From: a virus
Virus record (IMG/VR): IMGVR_UViG_3300034523_000118
Coordinates: 1-48,986 of that record
Length of the DNA stretch: 48,986 nucleotides
Strand: one strand, 5' to 3'
Numbering within the stretch: position 1 is the stretch's first letter; each line of letters begins with the position of its first letter. A program made the position numbers and the translations under genes. This document shows positions 31,653 through 41,300 of the stretch, piece after piece. The notes under the pieces were generated by a model, which had not been told where the DNA came from, ran no database searches, and worked only from the letters and a program-made list of their open reading frames with translations.

Positions 31653-32408
31653 ATGCGCAAACACATCTTGGCCGCCGTGCGAGCGCACGCCGCGGCGGAG
31701 TATCCGCGGGAGTGTTGCGGGCTGCTCATCGCTGTGGGACGCGCCCAGCGGTATGTCCCGTGCGGCAACACTGCTACCGATCCTACAGAGGAGTTCCGCA
31801 TCTCGCCGGAGCAGTACGCTGCGGCCGAAGATCAGGGTGAAGTGATCGGCATTGTGCACTCGCATCCAGATGCCACCAGCAGGCCTTCACCGCGTGACCT
31901 GGCCATGTGCGAGGCCACTGGGTTGCCCTGGTACATCCTGTCGTGGCCAGAGGGCGATCTGCGGAGCATCACCCCGACCGGACACACGCCGCTGCTGGGG
32001 CGGCCGTTCGTGCACAGCGCATGGGACTGCTGGCAGGTCTGTGCCGACTGGTACAAGCGCGAGTGGGGCCTGGAGTTTCCGGTCTATGCCCGGGAGGAGG
32101 GATGGTGGGAGCAGGCAGACGGCCCGAGCCTTTACGAGCAGGCCTATGAGGCAGCTGGCTTCTACCAGGTCAGCCAGCCGCAGCGCGGCGATATGATCGT
32201 CATGGCAGTGGGGCGCACTGCGCACCCAAACCATGCCGGCATCTACCTGGGCGCCGACGCACAGCTGCCCGAGGAGCAGGCCCAATTCTTCGGGTCTGGT
32301 CCCTTCATGCTGCACCACCTGCTCGGCAGGCCATCAGAAATCATCGTGTTCGGCGGCCCCTGGCTCGACCGGGCGCGCCTCGTATTGCGTCATCAAGACG
32401 CGAAATGA
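31653..32408 (+). CDS. Tail protein K-like (JAMM + NlpC/P60)
   Basis: The 251-aa protein combines an N-terminal JAMM/MPN+ metalloprotease-like domain (Glu20 in YPRECCGLL, His69-x-His71-Pro and SPRD at 79-82) with a C-terminal NlpC/P60 peptidase (Cys126 in AWDCWQVCADW, His194 in HPNHAGIYLG). gpK is needed for tail-tip assembly or peptidoglycan passage. Both active sites appear complete. It starts 2 bp after the L stop. Confidence 0.92.
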   Translation: MRKHILAAVRAHAAAEYPRECCGLLIAVGRAQRYVPCGNTATDPTEEFRISPEQYAAAEDQGEVIGIVHSHPDATSRPSPRDLAMCEATGLPWYILSWPEGDLRSITPTGHTPLLGRPFVHSAWDCWQVCADWYKREWGLEFPVYAREEGWWEQADGPSLYEQAYEAAGFYQVSQPQRGDMIVMAVGRTAHPNHAGIYLGADAQLPEEQAQFFGSGPFMLHHLLGRPSEIIVFGGPWLDRARLVLRHQDAK

Positions 32409-32432
32409 AGCGGCTGAGCCGCAGGAGTGAAT

Positions 32433-32633
32433 ATGCACAGCAATGATCCGTATAAGCCAGTCATCGCCTGGCGTGGGCATCTCCGCAAAGTCCCTGATCG
32501 CGAACCAGTTGAGCTCGATGTTCAGGACGGGCGCGCTGAGTATGTGCTCAGCGGCCCTTATAGCCTCAGTGAAGGCAGTCGAATTGAGGTAGTTAACGGA
32601 GAATTGCTGTTTAGCGGGACGGCACTCGATTGA
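32433..32633 (+). CDS. Small strand-rich protein, 66 aa
   Basis: AGGAG lies 5 nt before the ATG at 32433; an in-frame GTG at 32427 is too close to the site. The peptide (YKPVIAWRGHLRKVPDREPV, AEYVLSGPYSLSEGSRIEVV) looks beta-rich. It lies where lambdoid phages insert small genes between K and I. Its 3' end overlaps the convergent gene by 23 bp. Confidence 0.6.
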   Translation: MHSNDPYKPVIAWRGHLRKVPDREPVELDVQDGRAEYVLSGPYSLSEGSRIEVVNGELLFSGTALD

Positions 32634-32874
32634 GGTGCCCGAACAGCCTGGCCAAGTCACCGAGCGCATGGATGTATTGCAGCTCGTGAGCCTGGATCAA
32701 AGCGACTTCCTTGCCAGTCGAAACCAGTGCGTCTCGAACTTGATCGAATTTCATTTCAGCCAAGAAGGCGTGAATGCCGCGTGCCTCCTCGACGCCGGTC
32801 AGTGATATTTCTGCAGCTTTCGCTACGACCTCTTCATCACGGGTGATGAGAAAATACGGGAAAATTGTCTGCAT
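32611..32874 (-). CDS. Antisense moron, 87 aa
   Basis: The start at 32874 has AGGAAGC 5 nt upstream. The protein is helical and acidic (FLITRDEEVVAKAAEISLTG, IHAFLAEMKFDQVRDALVST) with no membrane segment. It faces the late operon, as expected of a moron expressed in the lysogen. The divergent gap to 33081 (206 bp) holds a dyad TTGCTCAA-N4-TTGAGCAA at 33036-33055 but no clear promoter. Family not recognised. Confidence 0.6.
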   Translation of the reverse strand: MQTIFPYFLITRDEEVVAKAAEISLTGVEEARGIHAFLAEMKFDQVRDALVSTGKEVALIQAHELQYIHALGDLARLFGHLNRVPSR

Positions 32875-33080
32875 TGAGCTTCCTAGGCATTGATTCCCAG
32901 TCCATGGGCTTTCCGGCAACGGACCGGGGCGGTTCATTGGAGGCATAACGCTACTACGGCAACAGGCAGTCGGGTTACTGGCTTTCTATCCAAGCTGGAT
33001 GCCCGACCAGTTTCTGAAACCTTCGCGGTCTATGCTTGCTCAAAGCATTGAGCAAATGCCGCCAGCGAAGGATCAAGGAC

Positions 33081-33518
33081 ATGGACTACTCCAGCATGGC
33101 TGAATCGTTGGAAAAGATGCTGAGGGAAGGTGCGCAGGAGAAAGGCAAGTCGAGTGACGGGCCACAAGCTAAGAAATCAGATTCCGAGGTCGAGGTGATC
33201 CCTCAGTCTTCGGAAGTAGCCCTCAGTATAGGAAGGGGATGTTCTGTAGTCGCAGTGTTTTGCCTTTTCTGTTCCGGGGGAGCATCGGCAATCACCCAGT
33301 CAAGCTCGATGCCTATGGCTTTTGAGAGATGCGAAGAGGCCAGCACTCAAATCATCGCTCAGTTGAACTCCCCGCCAAGGCATGTAGAGCAGTTGGTGAA
33401 TGTGCCGGGCGCAAAAGTGACGCGAGTTTTTCTTGAGGACTCAACTGTCTTGATCACCTGTGACGCCGAAGAGAAGAGGGTTCTGATCGAAAGATCGATT
33501 GAGCGCCCAACGCCCTGA
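33081..33518 (+). CDS. Moron-like protein with a central hydrophobic segment
   Basis: The 145-aa protein starts after CAAGGAC. A charged, Ser/Lys-rich cytoplasmic-looking N-terminus (about 1-48) is followed by a hydrophobic stretch (GCSVVAVFCLFCSGGASAIT) and a C-terminal domain of about 75 residues (FERCEEASTQIIAQLNSPPR, VTRVFLEDSTVLITCDAEEK). This suggests a type II inner-membrane protein with a periplasmic domain. Not recognised. It lies in the K-I insertion zone and has lower GC than the tail genes. Confidence 0.55.
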   Translation: MDYSSMAESLEKMLREGAQEKGKSSDGPQAKKSDSEVEVIPQSSEVALSIGRGCSVVAVFCLFCSGGASAITQSSSMPMAFERCEEASTQIIAQLNSPPRHVEQLVNVPGAKVTRVFLEDSTVLITCDAEEKRVLIERSIERPTP

Positions 33519-33527
33519 TGAAGCATT

Positions 33528-33556
33528 TTGGTGCCGACGTATCGCAATGGTAGATT
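33528..33556 (+). promoter_or_regulatory. Possible promoter of the lipoprotein moron
   Basis: TTGGTG (33528-33533) and TAGATT (33551-33556) are separated by 17 nt, 25 bp before the lipoprotein start. The dyad GCAAT-N5-ATTGC overlaps the -10. Confidence 0.35.
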
Positions 33557-33580
33557 GCTTCTATTTCAAGGAGGGATCAC

Positions 33581-33925
33581 ATGCGAATTCTGATTGGGGC
33601 GGTAGGGCTGGCTTTGCTGGCGGGGTGCGTGACGACCGCAGATTTGGAAGGTAACGATCCTTCGATTAGCGCGGTAACGAAGAAAGACCCAAAACAGTAT
33701 GCTTTGTGCGTTTTCCCTAAGTGGCAGGCTGCCAGGACGGAGTCCTCAATGGTGGAGACCGAAAACGGTTACCGCCTATGGGTGTCGAATAGCAGCATGG
33801 CAGACGAGCTTCTTGATATCACCAAAACGTCGACCGGCAGTTCAGTAGCTCTTCGACAGCGCATGCCTTGGTCGGCCATGCCGGGTCGCTCCGCTGTGGA
33901 GCGCGCCGTCAGGTCATGTCTTTGA
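33581..33925 (+). CDS. Predicted lipoprotein moron, 114 aa
   Basis: The N-terminus MRILIGAVGLALLAGC is a lipoprotein signal with lipobox LAGC (Cys16). The mature part is about 99 aa with ALCVFPKWQAARTESSMVET and a C-terminal cysteine. AAGGAGGG precedes the ATG. Prophage lipoproteins encoded near J often protect the lysogen from superinfection or alter its surface. This is inference from position, since the sequence matches no family I know. Confidence 0.65.
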   Translation: MRILIGAVGLALLAGCVTTADLEGNDPSISAVTKKDPKQYALCVFPKWQAARTESSMVETENGYRLWVSNSSMADELLDITKTSTGSSVALRQRMPWSAMPGRSAVERAVRSCL

Positions 33926-33938
33926 TCGATCACCACAA

Positions 33939-33959
33939 ACCGCCCTAGGGCGGTTTTTT
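33939..33959 (+). terminator. Terminator before the gpI gene
   Basis: ACCGCCC (33939-33945) pairs with GGGCGGT (33948-33954), T6 follows, then CCTGGAGGAAGC leads into the gpI ATG. It would end the lipoprotein moron transcript. Confidence 0.85.
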
Positions 33960-33975
33960 AATGCCTGGAGGAAGC

Positions 33976-34563
33976 ATGGCAGCCACAGCAGCCAGTTATC
34001 AACCAATGACCATTATCAAACTATCCGGATCCTTGGCGCAGAAGTTCGGGCGAACTCATCGTCGACAGCTTGACAGCGGCGAGGCCTGGGAGGCCTTCAA
34101 GGCTCTGAAGGCTACGTTACAAGGATTCGAGGAGGAAATCAGACGGCTTGATGGGTTGGGATTGCGCTTCGCCATCTTCCGTAACCGAAAGAACATTGGC
34201 TTGGACGAAATGAACCTGCGCGGAACTCAGGAGGTTCGTGTAGTACCGGTTGTCCATGGCAGCAAGCGCGGTGGAGTTCTTCAAACCATCATTGGCATTG
34301 CTCTGATGGTATCTGCCATATGGCTGGGCCCATCCGCATTTTATGCTGGCCTTTCCATGACGCTTGGTGGAGTGGTTCAGATGCTGAGCCCGCAGGCTCA
34401 AGGGCTCAGCATGAGTGGAGCTCCCGAGAACCTGCCGTCCTACGCCTTCGGCAGCGCTAAGAACACCACCGCCAGCGGCAACCCTGTCCCTATCTGCATC
34501 GGCGAGCGCCGGTGGGGTGGGGCGATCATCTCGGCCTCGATCGAGGCACAAGACAAGGTCTAG
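33976..34563 (+). CDS. Tail assembly protein I-like
   Basis: The 195-aa protein resembles lambda gpI: an N-terminal ubiquitin-like part (MTIIKLSGSLAQKFGRTHRR, AWEAFKALKATLQGFEEEIR), two hydrophobic segments near the middle (VLQTIIGIALMVSAIWLGPS, FYAGLSMTLGGVVQMLSPQA), and a C-terminus YAFGSAKNTTASGNPVPICI. It is needed for tail-tip assembly but usually not part of the virion. In lambda it directly precedes J; here a KilA-N moron separates them. Confidence 0.85.
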   Translation: MAATAASYQPMTIIKLSGSLAQKFGRTHRRQLDSGEAWEAFKALKATLQGFEEEIRRLDGLGLRFAIFRNRKNIGLDEMNLRGTQEVRVVPVVHGSKRGGVLQTIIGIALMVSAIWLGPSAFYAGLSMTLGGVVQMLSPQAQGLSMSGAPENLPSYAFGSAKNTTASGNPVPICIGERRWGGAIISASIEAQDKV

Positions 34564-34627
34564 TCAGTTGACTGCCTTGCACTTTTTCAGTACTTTTCAG
34601 CTACGTTGTACAAGTTGCATGAGATCG

Positions 34628-34702
34628 GCGCCTAACGGCGCTTTTTTTATGCCTGTAGAAATGCCAAAGCCCCGGACGTGAAAGCGTGTCGGGGCTTTTT
34701 TG
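34628..34702 (+). terminator. Tandem terminators in the I-J gap
   Basis: First: GCGCC (34628-34632) with GGCGC (34637-34641) and T7. Second: AAGCCCCG (34667-34674) with CGGGGCTT (34690-34697) and more T. The sequence after the first (ATGCCTGTAGAAATGCC) resembles the ribosome-binding leader of gpI at 33960-33978, so it may be a leader whose gene was lost. 34703-34821 holds no gene but a GCCT...AGGC hairpin just before the KilA-N ribosome-binding site. Confidence 0.75.
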
Positions 34703-34821
34703 TGCCCGCGAATCCCCTCGGGGATACCGGTGCAGGCTAGGTCAGATCAACCGAAAAGGGACGGTTTTGCTCCGCCTACGCCCCTGCCTGCACCGCCTTC
34801 TTCAGGCGGAAGGAGCTACCC

Positions 34822-35340
34822 ATGAACAACAACGTCATTCCGTTCCACTATGAAGGCCAGGCCGTTCGCTTCAATAGCGAGGGCTGGGTCAACGCTACCG
34901 ATGTGGCCAAGCGATTTGGCAAGCGTCCAGTGGATTGGCTCAAGCAGGAAGATACCAAGCTGTACATGCAGGTGATGGCGGATGCTTTGGGCTTAGACAC
35001 CAAAGTGACTCAGGGTCACTTTGGTCTGGTGCGTACTGCTCGCGGCGGCAAATCTCCGGGGACATGGCTCCATCCGAAGCTGGCGGTCGTGTTTGCGCGA
35101 TGGCTAGATATGAAGTTCTCAGTCTGGTGCGACCTGCACATTGACGCTCTGCTGCGCGGTGAGCTGAATGAAAAGCAGCAGTTCGATCGTGCTTGCCGCG
35201 CGCTGGACGATGGACAGCAGGTCGCCAGCCTAAGTGGACGCGAACTGGCTCGATGGAAGGGGCGCAAACCCGCTCTGGTTCATCAGGTCGAGTACTGGCG
35301 CGAACAACTTCAGATGACGTTAGGACTCGATGCGGCCTGA
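34822..35340 (+). CDS. KilA-N domain protein moron
   Basis: The 172-aa protein has a KilA-N domain over about residues 1-110: YEGQAVRFNSEGWVNATDVA, KRFGKRPVDWLKQEDTKLYM, TARGGKSPGTWLHPKLAVVF, ARWLDMKFSVWCDLHIDALL. KilA-N domains bind nucleic acid and occur in phage antirepressors. The C-terminal 60 residues are helical and charged. GGAAGGAG precedes the ATG. It is bracketed by terminator-leader units at 34628-34702 and 35361-35391, so it looks like a recent cassette between gpI and J. It may regulate lysis/lysogeny or the host. Confidence 0.85.
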   Translation: MNNNVIPFHYEGQAVRFNSEGWVNATDVAKRFGKRPVDWLKQEDTKLYMQVMADALGLDTKVTQGHFGLVRTARGGKSPGTWLHPKLAVVFARWLDMKFSVWCDLHIDALLRGELNEKQQFDRACRALDDGQQVASLSGRELARWKGRKPALVHQVEYWREQLQMTLGLDAA

Positions 35341-35360
35341 GCGCCGCTCGACATAGCAAC

Positions 35361-35391
35361 CGCCTCCGGGCGGTTTTTTATTGCCCGGAGG
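35361..35391 (+). promoter_or_regulatory. Overlapping terminator and anti-Shine-Dalgarno hairpins before J
   Basis: One fold is a terminator: CCGCC/GGCGG (around 35360-35373) followed by T6. The alternative pairs CCTCCGGGC (35363-35371) perfectly with GCCCGGAGG (35383-35391), which includes the J ribosome-binding site. Both cannot form at once. Confidence 0.6.
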
Positions 35392-35396
35392 AAAGC

Positions 35397-38300
35397 ATGG
35401 GCCCAGCAGATCAACTGGATATCACTGGCGCCAAGGGCGGCAGCAGCAAGCCGAAAACGCCTGTCGAGGCTCCTGACAGCCTACAGTCGACCAACATCGG
35501 CAAGATTCTAATTGCCGTGGGCGAGGGTGAGTTCGACGGCGCTCCCACTGACCGTGACATCTTCCTCGACAATACCCCGATCGTTGATACCAGCGGCAAT
35601 GTGAATTTCCCCGGGGTGAAGTGGGAGTGGCGACCAGGTTCGGTCGAGCAGGACTACATCCAAGGCATCCCGGCGATCGAGAACGAGACCACCGTTAATG
35701 TGGAGCTGCGTAGCGACAATCCATTTGCCCGCGCTCTGAGCAACACCCAGCTCTCGGCTGTGCGCGTGCGAATGGTCTGGCCGCGCCTGGCGCAGCAGGA
35801 CAGCAGTGGCAATACCAATGGCTACCGCATTGAATACGCCATCGATATCGCTACCGATGGTGGCGCCTATGTCGAGGCACACTTGGGGGCGGTGGACGGC
35901 AAGACCACCAATGGCTACCAGCGCTCGGTGCGCGTGAACCTGCCAAAAGCAACGTCCGGCTGGATGCTGCGCGTGCGTCGCATCACTCCGAATGCCAACA
36001 GCGGCACTGTGGCCGACACGATGACCATCGCTGGCTACACCGAGATCATCGACCAGAAGCTGCGCTACCCGAATACCGCGCTGCTTTACATCGAGTTCGA
36101 TGCTCAGCAGTTCCAGAACATCCCGGCGGTGACAGTGAAGTGCAAGGCCAAGCGCTGGCCTGTGCCGAGCAACTACGATCCTATTGCGCGCACCTACACT
36201 GGCGTATGGGACGGCACTTTCAAGCAGGCTTGGACCAACAACCCCGCGTTCGTCACTTATGGCGTGTGCGTGGAAGATCGCTTCGGCCTGGGCAAGCGCA
36301 TCAAGTCGTGGATGGTCGACAAGTGGGAGATGTACCGCATCGCCCAGTATTGCGACCAGCAGGTTCCGAACGGGCAGGGCGGCCTTGAGCCGCGCTTCCT
36401 CTGCGACATGAACCTGCAGGGCCGCGCCGAGGCCTGGACCCTGCTGCGCGATCTGTCGGCCATCTACCGTGGCATGGTGTACTGGGCTCACGGCTCGCTG
36501 TTCATGCAGGCGGACATGCCGCGCGCCCAGGACATCGACTACGTCTTCACCCGGGCCAACGTCATCGACGGCGAGTTCGTGTATGGCGGCGCCGAGCGCA
36601 ACACGCACTACAGCCGGGCCCTGGTCAGTTACGACAACCCGGCCAACAACTACGACACCGACGTGATCCCGGTGACCGACAATGCGCTTCAGCGCCGTTA
36701 TCGGGACCGGCCGGTCGAAATCTCGGCCATCGGCTGCACCCGTGCCTCGGAAGCCCAGCGCCGCGGTAAATGGGCGCTGCTGAGCAATAGCCAGGATCGC
36801 ACCGTCACTTTCAAGACTGGCATGGAGGGCCGCATCCCGCTGCCTGGCTACGTCATCCCAGTGGCTGATGAGCTGGTGGCGGGCCGTCCGAATGGCGGGC
36901 GGATCTCGGCCGCAGCGGGCCGCGTTATTACCCTGGACCGTGACACGCCGATCAAAGCTGGTGACCGGCTCATTCTGAATCTGCCGAACGGGACCGCCCA
37001 GGCGCGAACCGTGCAGTCGGTCGCCGGGCGTGCAGTGACCGTGACAACGGCCTACGGCGTGCAGCCCGAGCCTGAATTGCAGTGGGCGATCGACTACGAC
37101 GACCTGGCGGTCCAGCTGTTCCGCGTGCTGAAGACCACTCGCACCCAAGAGGGTGAGTACGAGATCACCGCGCTTGAGTTCAACCCGAGCAAGTTTGCCG
37201 CCATCGACACCGGCGCCAAGCTGGACGAGCGCCCGATCAGCGTCATTCCGGTAACCACCGTGCAGCCACCGGCTAGCGTGACCCTGTCGTCTGCTCACAT
37301 GATCGACCAAGGCATCGCGGTCAGCACCATGACCATCGCCTGGTCGGCCGTTGAAGGCGCTGTCGCCTATGATGTGGAGTGGCGTAAGGACAACGGTAAC
37401 TGGGTGAGCCTACAGCGTGTCGGCACAACCTCTGTGGATGTTGTCGGGATCTATGCCGGCGCCTACCTGGCGCGCGTGCGTGCGGTCAGCGCCTTCGACA
37501 TTACTTCGATCTGGAAAAGCTCTGTCCTCACCCAGCTCAACGGCAAGGAAGGCCTGCCGCCAGCGGTCACCTTCCTCGACACCGAAAGCCTGCTGTTCGG
37601 CATCGGTATCAAGTGGGGCTTCCCGGCCGGTGCCGAGGACACCCAGCGCACCGAGTTGTGGTACAGCGAGGGCACTGAGCTGGGCCTGGCCACCAAGCTG
37701 GCCGACCTGTCGTACCCGCAGAACGAGTATGTCATGCAGGGCCTGCGGGCCGGGCAGCGCTTCTACTTCTGGGCGCGCCTGGTGGATCGCTCCGGCAACA
37801 TTGGTCCGTTCTTCCCTGTTGAGGGCTCGCTGGTTTCTGGCATGGCCAGCGCAGATGCAAGTGCGATCCTTGAGCAGATCAAGGACCAGATCACCGAAAG
37901 CGAGCTGGGCCAGGAGCTGACCAAGCGCATCGACCTGATCGACATGAACGGCCCTGGCTCGGTGAACGAGCGCCTTGGCGAGGTCCGCAGCGACCTGAAC
38001 CAGCAGCTCGCCGATACCAATAACGCTGTTGCCGAGGTCGACAGCGCGCTGACTGCGGCGAAGGACTCTCTGACTGAGGCGCAGGCCGCGCTGTCGGAGG
38101 CTCTGACCGAGGCGCAGAGCGATCTGCAGGAGCAGATTGACCAGATTGCTGATCTGGCCGATTCGATGCCCTACAAGCCTGATCAGGCGTACACCGCTGG
38201 GCAGGGCGTACTGGGCGAAGACGGTAAGTTGTATCAGGCCAAGGGTGACGTACCGGCCGGCAACCCGCCGCCGAATGCCACCTACTGGACCGACATCGGC

Positions 38301-41300
38301 CAGGCAGTGCAGACGGCAAACGGGCTGGCCGTGCGCGTCCAGACGGTGGAGACCAAGGTTCAGACTTTGGAGGGCACTACTACCGCCCAGGCGCAGCAGA
38401 TCACCGGCCTGCAATCGAGCCTCACGACCACCAATGGCAACGTTACTTCAGCCCAGCAGGCGGCCCAGGCCGCATCTGACTTGGCCGGTAGCAAGGGCAA
38501 GGTCATTGTGCAGGCTACGGCCCCAGCCGCAGCGGATCGCATAGCCCAGAACCTCTGGATCGACACCACTGGTAATGCCAATACGCCGAAACGTTGGAAT
38601 GGTTCAGCCTGGGTCGCGGTCACGGACAAGGTGGCCACTGATGCCGCTGCGGCGGCCGCCAATGCCCTGGCCGTCGCCCAGACCAAAGCAGACGCCAATG
38701 CAGTGCAGAGCCTGACGACCCGGGTGACCAACGTGGAAGGGGTAACCACTGCGCAAGGCCAGTCCCTGACTGGCCTGCAGTCGAGCCTGACCACCACAAA
38801 CCAGAACGTCAGTGCTGCGCAAGCGGCAGCTGATGCGGCAAATACCTTGGCTGGCGGGAAGGGCAAGGTCATTGCGCAGTCGGCTGCGCCCGCAGTGGCA
38901 GATCGTTTGGCCCAGAATCTCTGGATTGACACTACTGGGAGCGCGAACACCCCGAAACGCTGGAACGGCTCCGCCTGGGTCGCGGTTACCGACAAGGTGG
39001 CCACCGACGCAGCTGCCGCCGCGGCCAATGCCCTGGCGGTTGCCCAGACCAAGGCGGATGCCTCTGCGGTGCAGAGCCTGACCACCAAGGTAACCGACGT
39101 GGAAGGGGTTGTGACCGCGCAAGGCCAGTCCCTGACCGGCTTGCAGTCGAGCCTCGCCACGACCAACCAGAACGTCACCGCAGCTCAGCAGGCCGCCCAG
39201 GACGCTGCAACCCTGGCGGGTGGGAAGGGCAAGGTGATCGTTCAGTCGGCAGCCCCGCCTGTGGCTGATCGGCTGGCCCAGAATCTGTGGATCGATACCA
39301 CCAACAATGCGAACACGCCAAAGCGCTGGTCCGGTTCGGCATGGGTGGTGGTGACCGACAAGGTGGCCACCGATGCGGCAGCCGCGGCGGCCAACGCCTT
39401 GGCTGTAGCTCAAACGAAGGCCGATGCCTCTGCCGTGCAGAGCCTCACCACGCGGGTCGCCGACGTGGAAGGTACCGTCACGGCTCAAGGGCAATCGCTC
39501 GTCAGTTTGCAGTCAAGCCTCACCACGACCAATCAGAACGTCACGGCCGCTCAACAAGCTGCTCAGGCGGCAGCAACCGCCGCTGGCGGAAAAGGGGAGG
39601 TGATCTATGGCACTGCTGCGCCCGCGGCTGACAAGCGCCTGGCCCAGAACCTCTGGATCGACACCACTGGTAATGCCAACACGCCGAAGCGTTGGAATGG
39701 TTCCGCCTGGGTCGCGGTAACTGACAAAGTGGCTACCGACGCAGCCGCGGCCGCAGCAAATGCTCTGTCTGTCGCCCAGACCAAGGCGGATGCCAGCGCA
39801 GTGCAGAGCTTGACCTCCCGGGTAACCGATGCCGAAGGCACTCTGTCTTCGCAGGGTCAGGCCATCACCGGTCTGAGCAGCAGCCTGACCACGACCAACC
39901 AGAACGTGACGGCTGCCCAGCAGGCCGCCCAGGCTGCATCCGACGCCGCTGGCGCCAAGGGCAAGGTGTTGTACCAGTCGACCACACCAGCTGTGGCGGA
40001 CCGATTGACGCAGAACCTGTGGATCGACACGACCAGTAACGCCAATACGCCGAAGCGTTGGAACGGTTCTGCGTGGGTGGCCGTGACTGACAAGGTAGCA
40101 ACGGACGCCGCAAGCGCTGCAGCCAGCGCGCTGAGCCAGGTGGCCACCAAGGCAGATGCCAGCGCAGTCAACGCTTTGAATACTCGCATGACGAATGCCG
40201 AGGGCAAACTCGACACACAAGCGACCAGCATCACCAACCTGTCATCTTCTATCAAGGCGGCAAACTCCGCCGGTGGCAACACAATCCCTAACGCTAGCTT
40301 TGACCCGGCGTATACCCAGATGGGGATGACAGTCTTTGCCACTGCTGACGCTAGCGTGCCGGCCGGTTGCCCGTTCAAGTACGCGGCTCGACTTGCTACT
40401 CGTGATCACTACCCTGCGCTGGTTGACGTGCCCTTTTCTGCAGTCAAGCCAGGAGATGTCTGGAGGCTTAGCGCGCTTGTTGCGTGTGGCACTGGGACGG
40501 CACCGTTCAACCTGTACATCCAGGTAGGCACCGACCCCGCCACCATACTGAGGACTGGCACTGGAGGAGGGCAGGTAGCTGCCACGGCTAGTTGGACCAG
40601 GACTTCATGGGACTATACGGTACCCGCCGGGGTCTACTTCATCAGGCCGTTCCTGCAGATCGAGCAAGCGGCGGGAGGTGGCACAGTATGGTATGCCACT
40701 GACTGGCACATGGAGGACATCACTGTCGCTAAGGGGGCGCAGGCAACAGCAGATACCACGGCGAGCGCTGTCACTGCCCTGACTACCCGCGTGGCGAGTG
40801 CCGAGGGCAAGGTTGCCTCGCAGGCGACCAGCATCACTAACCTACAGACCAGCCTGACCACCACCAACAACAACGTGACTGCGGCACAGGACGCTGCCCA
40901 GGCCGCGTCGGATCTGGCGGGCGGCAAGGGTAAGGTGATCTACGGTAGTGCCGCCCCGGGTACTGCCGACCGGCAGAGTCAAAACCTCTGGATCGACACG
41001 ACTGGCAACGCCAACACGCCGAAGCGGTGGAATGGTTCTGCGTGGGTCGCGGTTACCGACAAGGTGGCCACTGATGCCGCCGCCGCTGCGGCCACCGCTT
41101 TGGCGGTCGCTCAGACCAAGGCCGATGCCTCGGCAGTGCAATCCTTGAGCAATACCGTGGAGCAGCAGGGCGCGGCTATAACCGCCAACGGTGCAGCGAT
41201 TACCAACATCAGCGCTTCGCTCGGCCAGGTTGCAGGCGAAAACCTCGTCTACAACTCGTCGTTTGAAAAGGAAAGCAGTACTCCAGGAGTTGCAGATGGG

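Noticed and set aside
34415-34681. Plus-strand 88-residue frame overlapping the end of gpI
   Set aside because: It runs through a terminator hairpin and T-run and has no initiation site; the short tail after 34650 is better explained as a decayed leader.
35508-37310. A 600-codon open frame on the minus strand inside J
   Set aside because: Shadow of the J tip domain; His/Arg/Gly-rich composition typical of GC-rich antisense frames.
38360-40378. Several long minus-strand frames and the regular period in J considered as a CRISPR or satellite
   Set aside because: The 366-bp period is coding and in frame with J; there are no short repeats with unique spacers, and the antisense frames repeat because J repeats.
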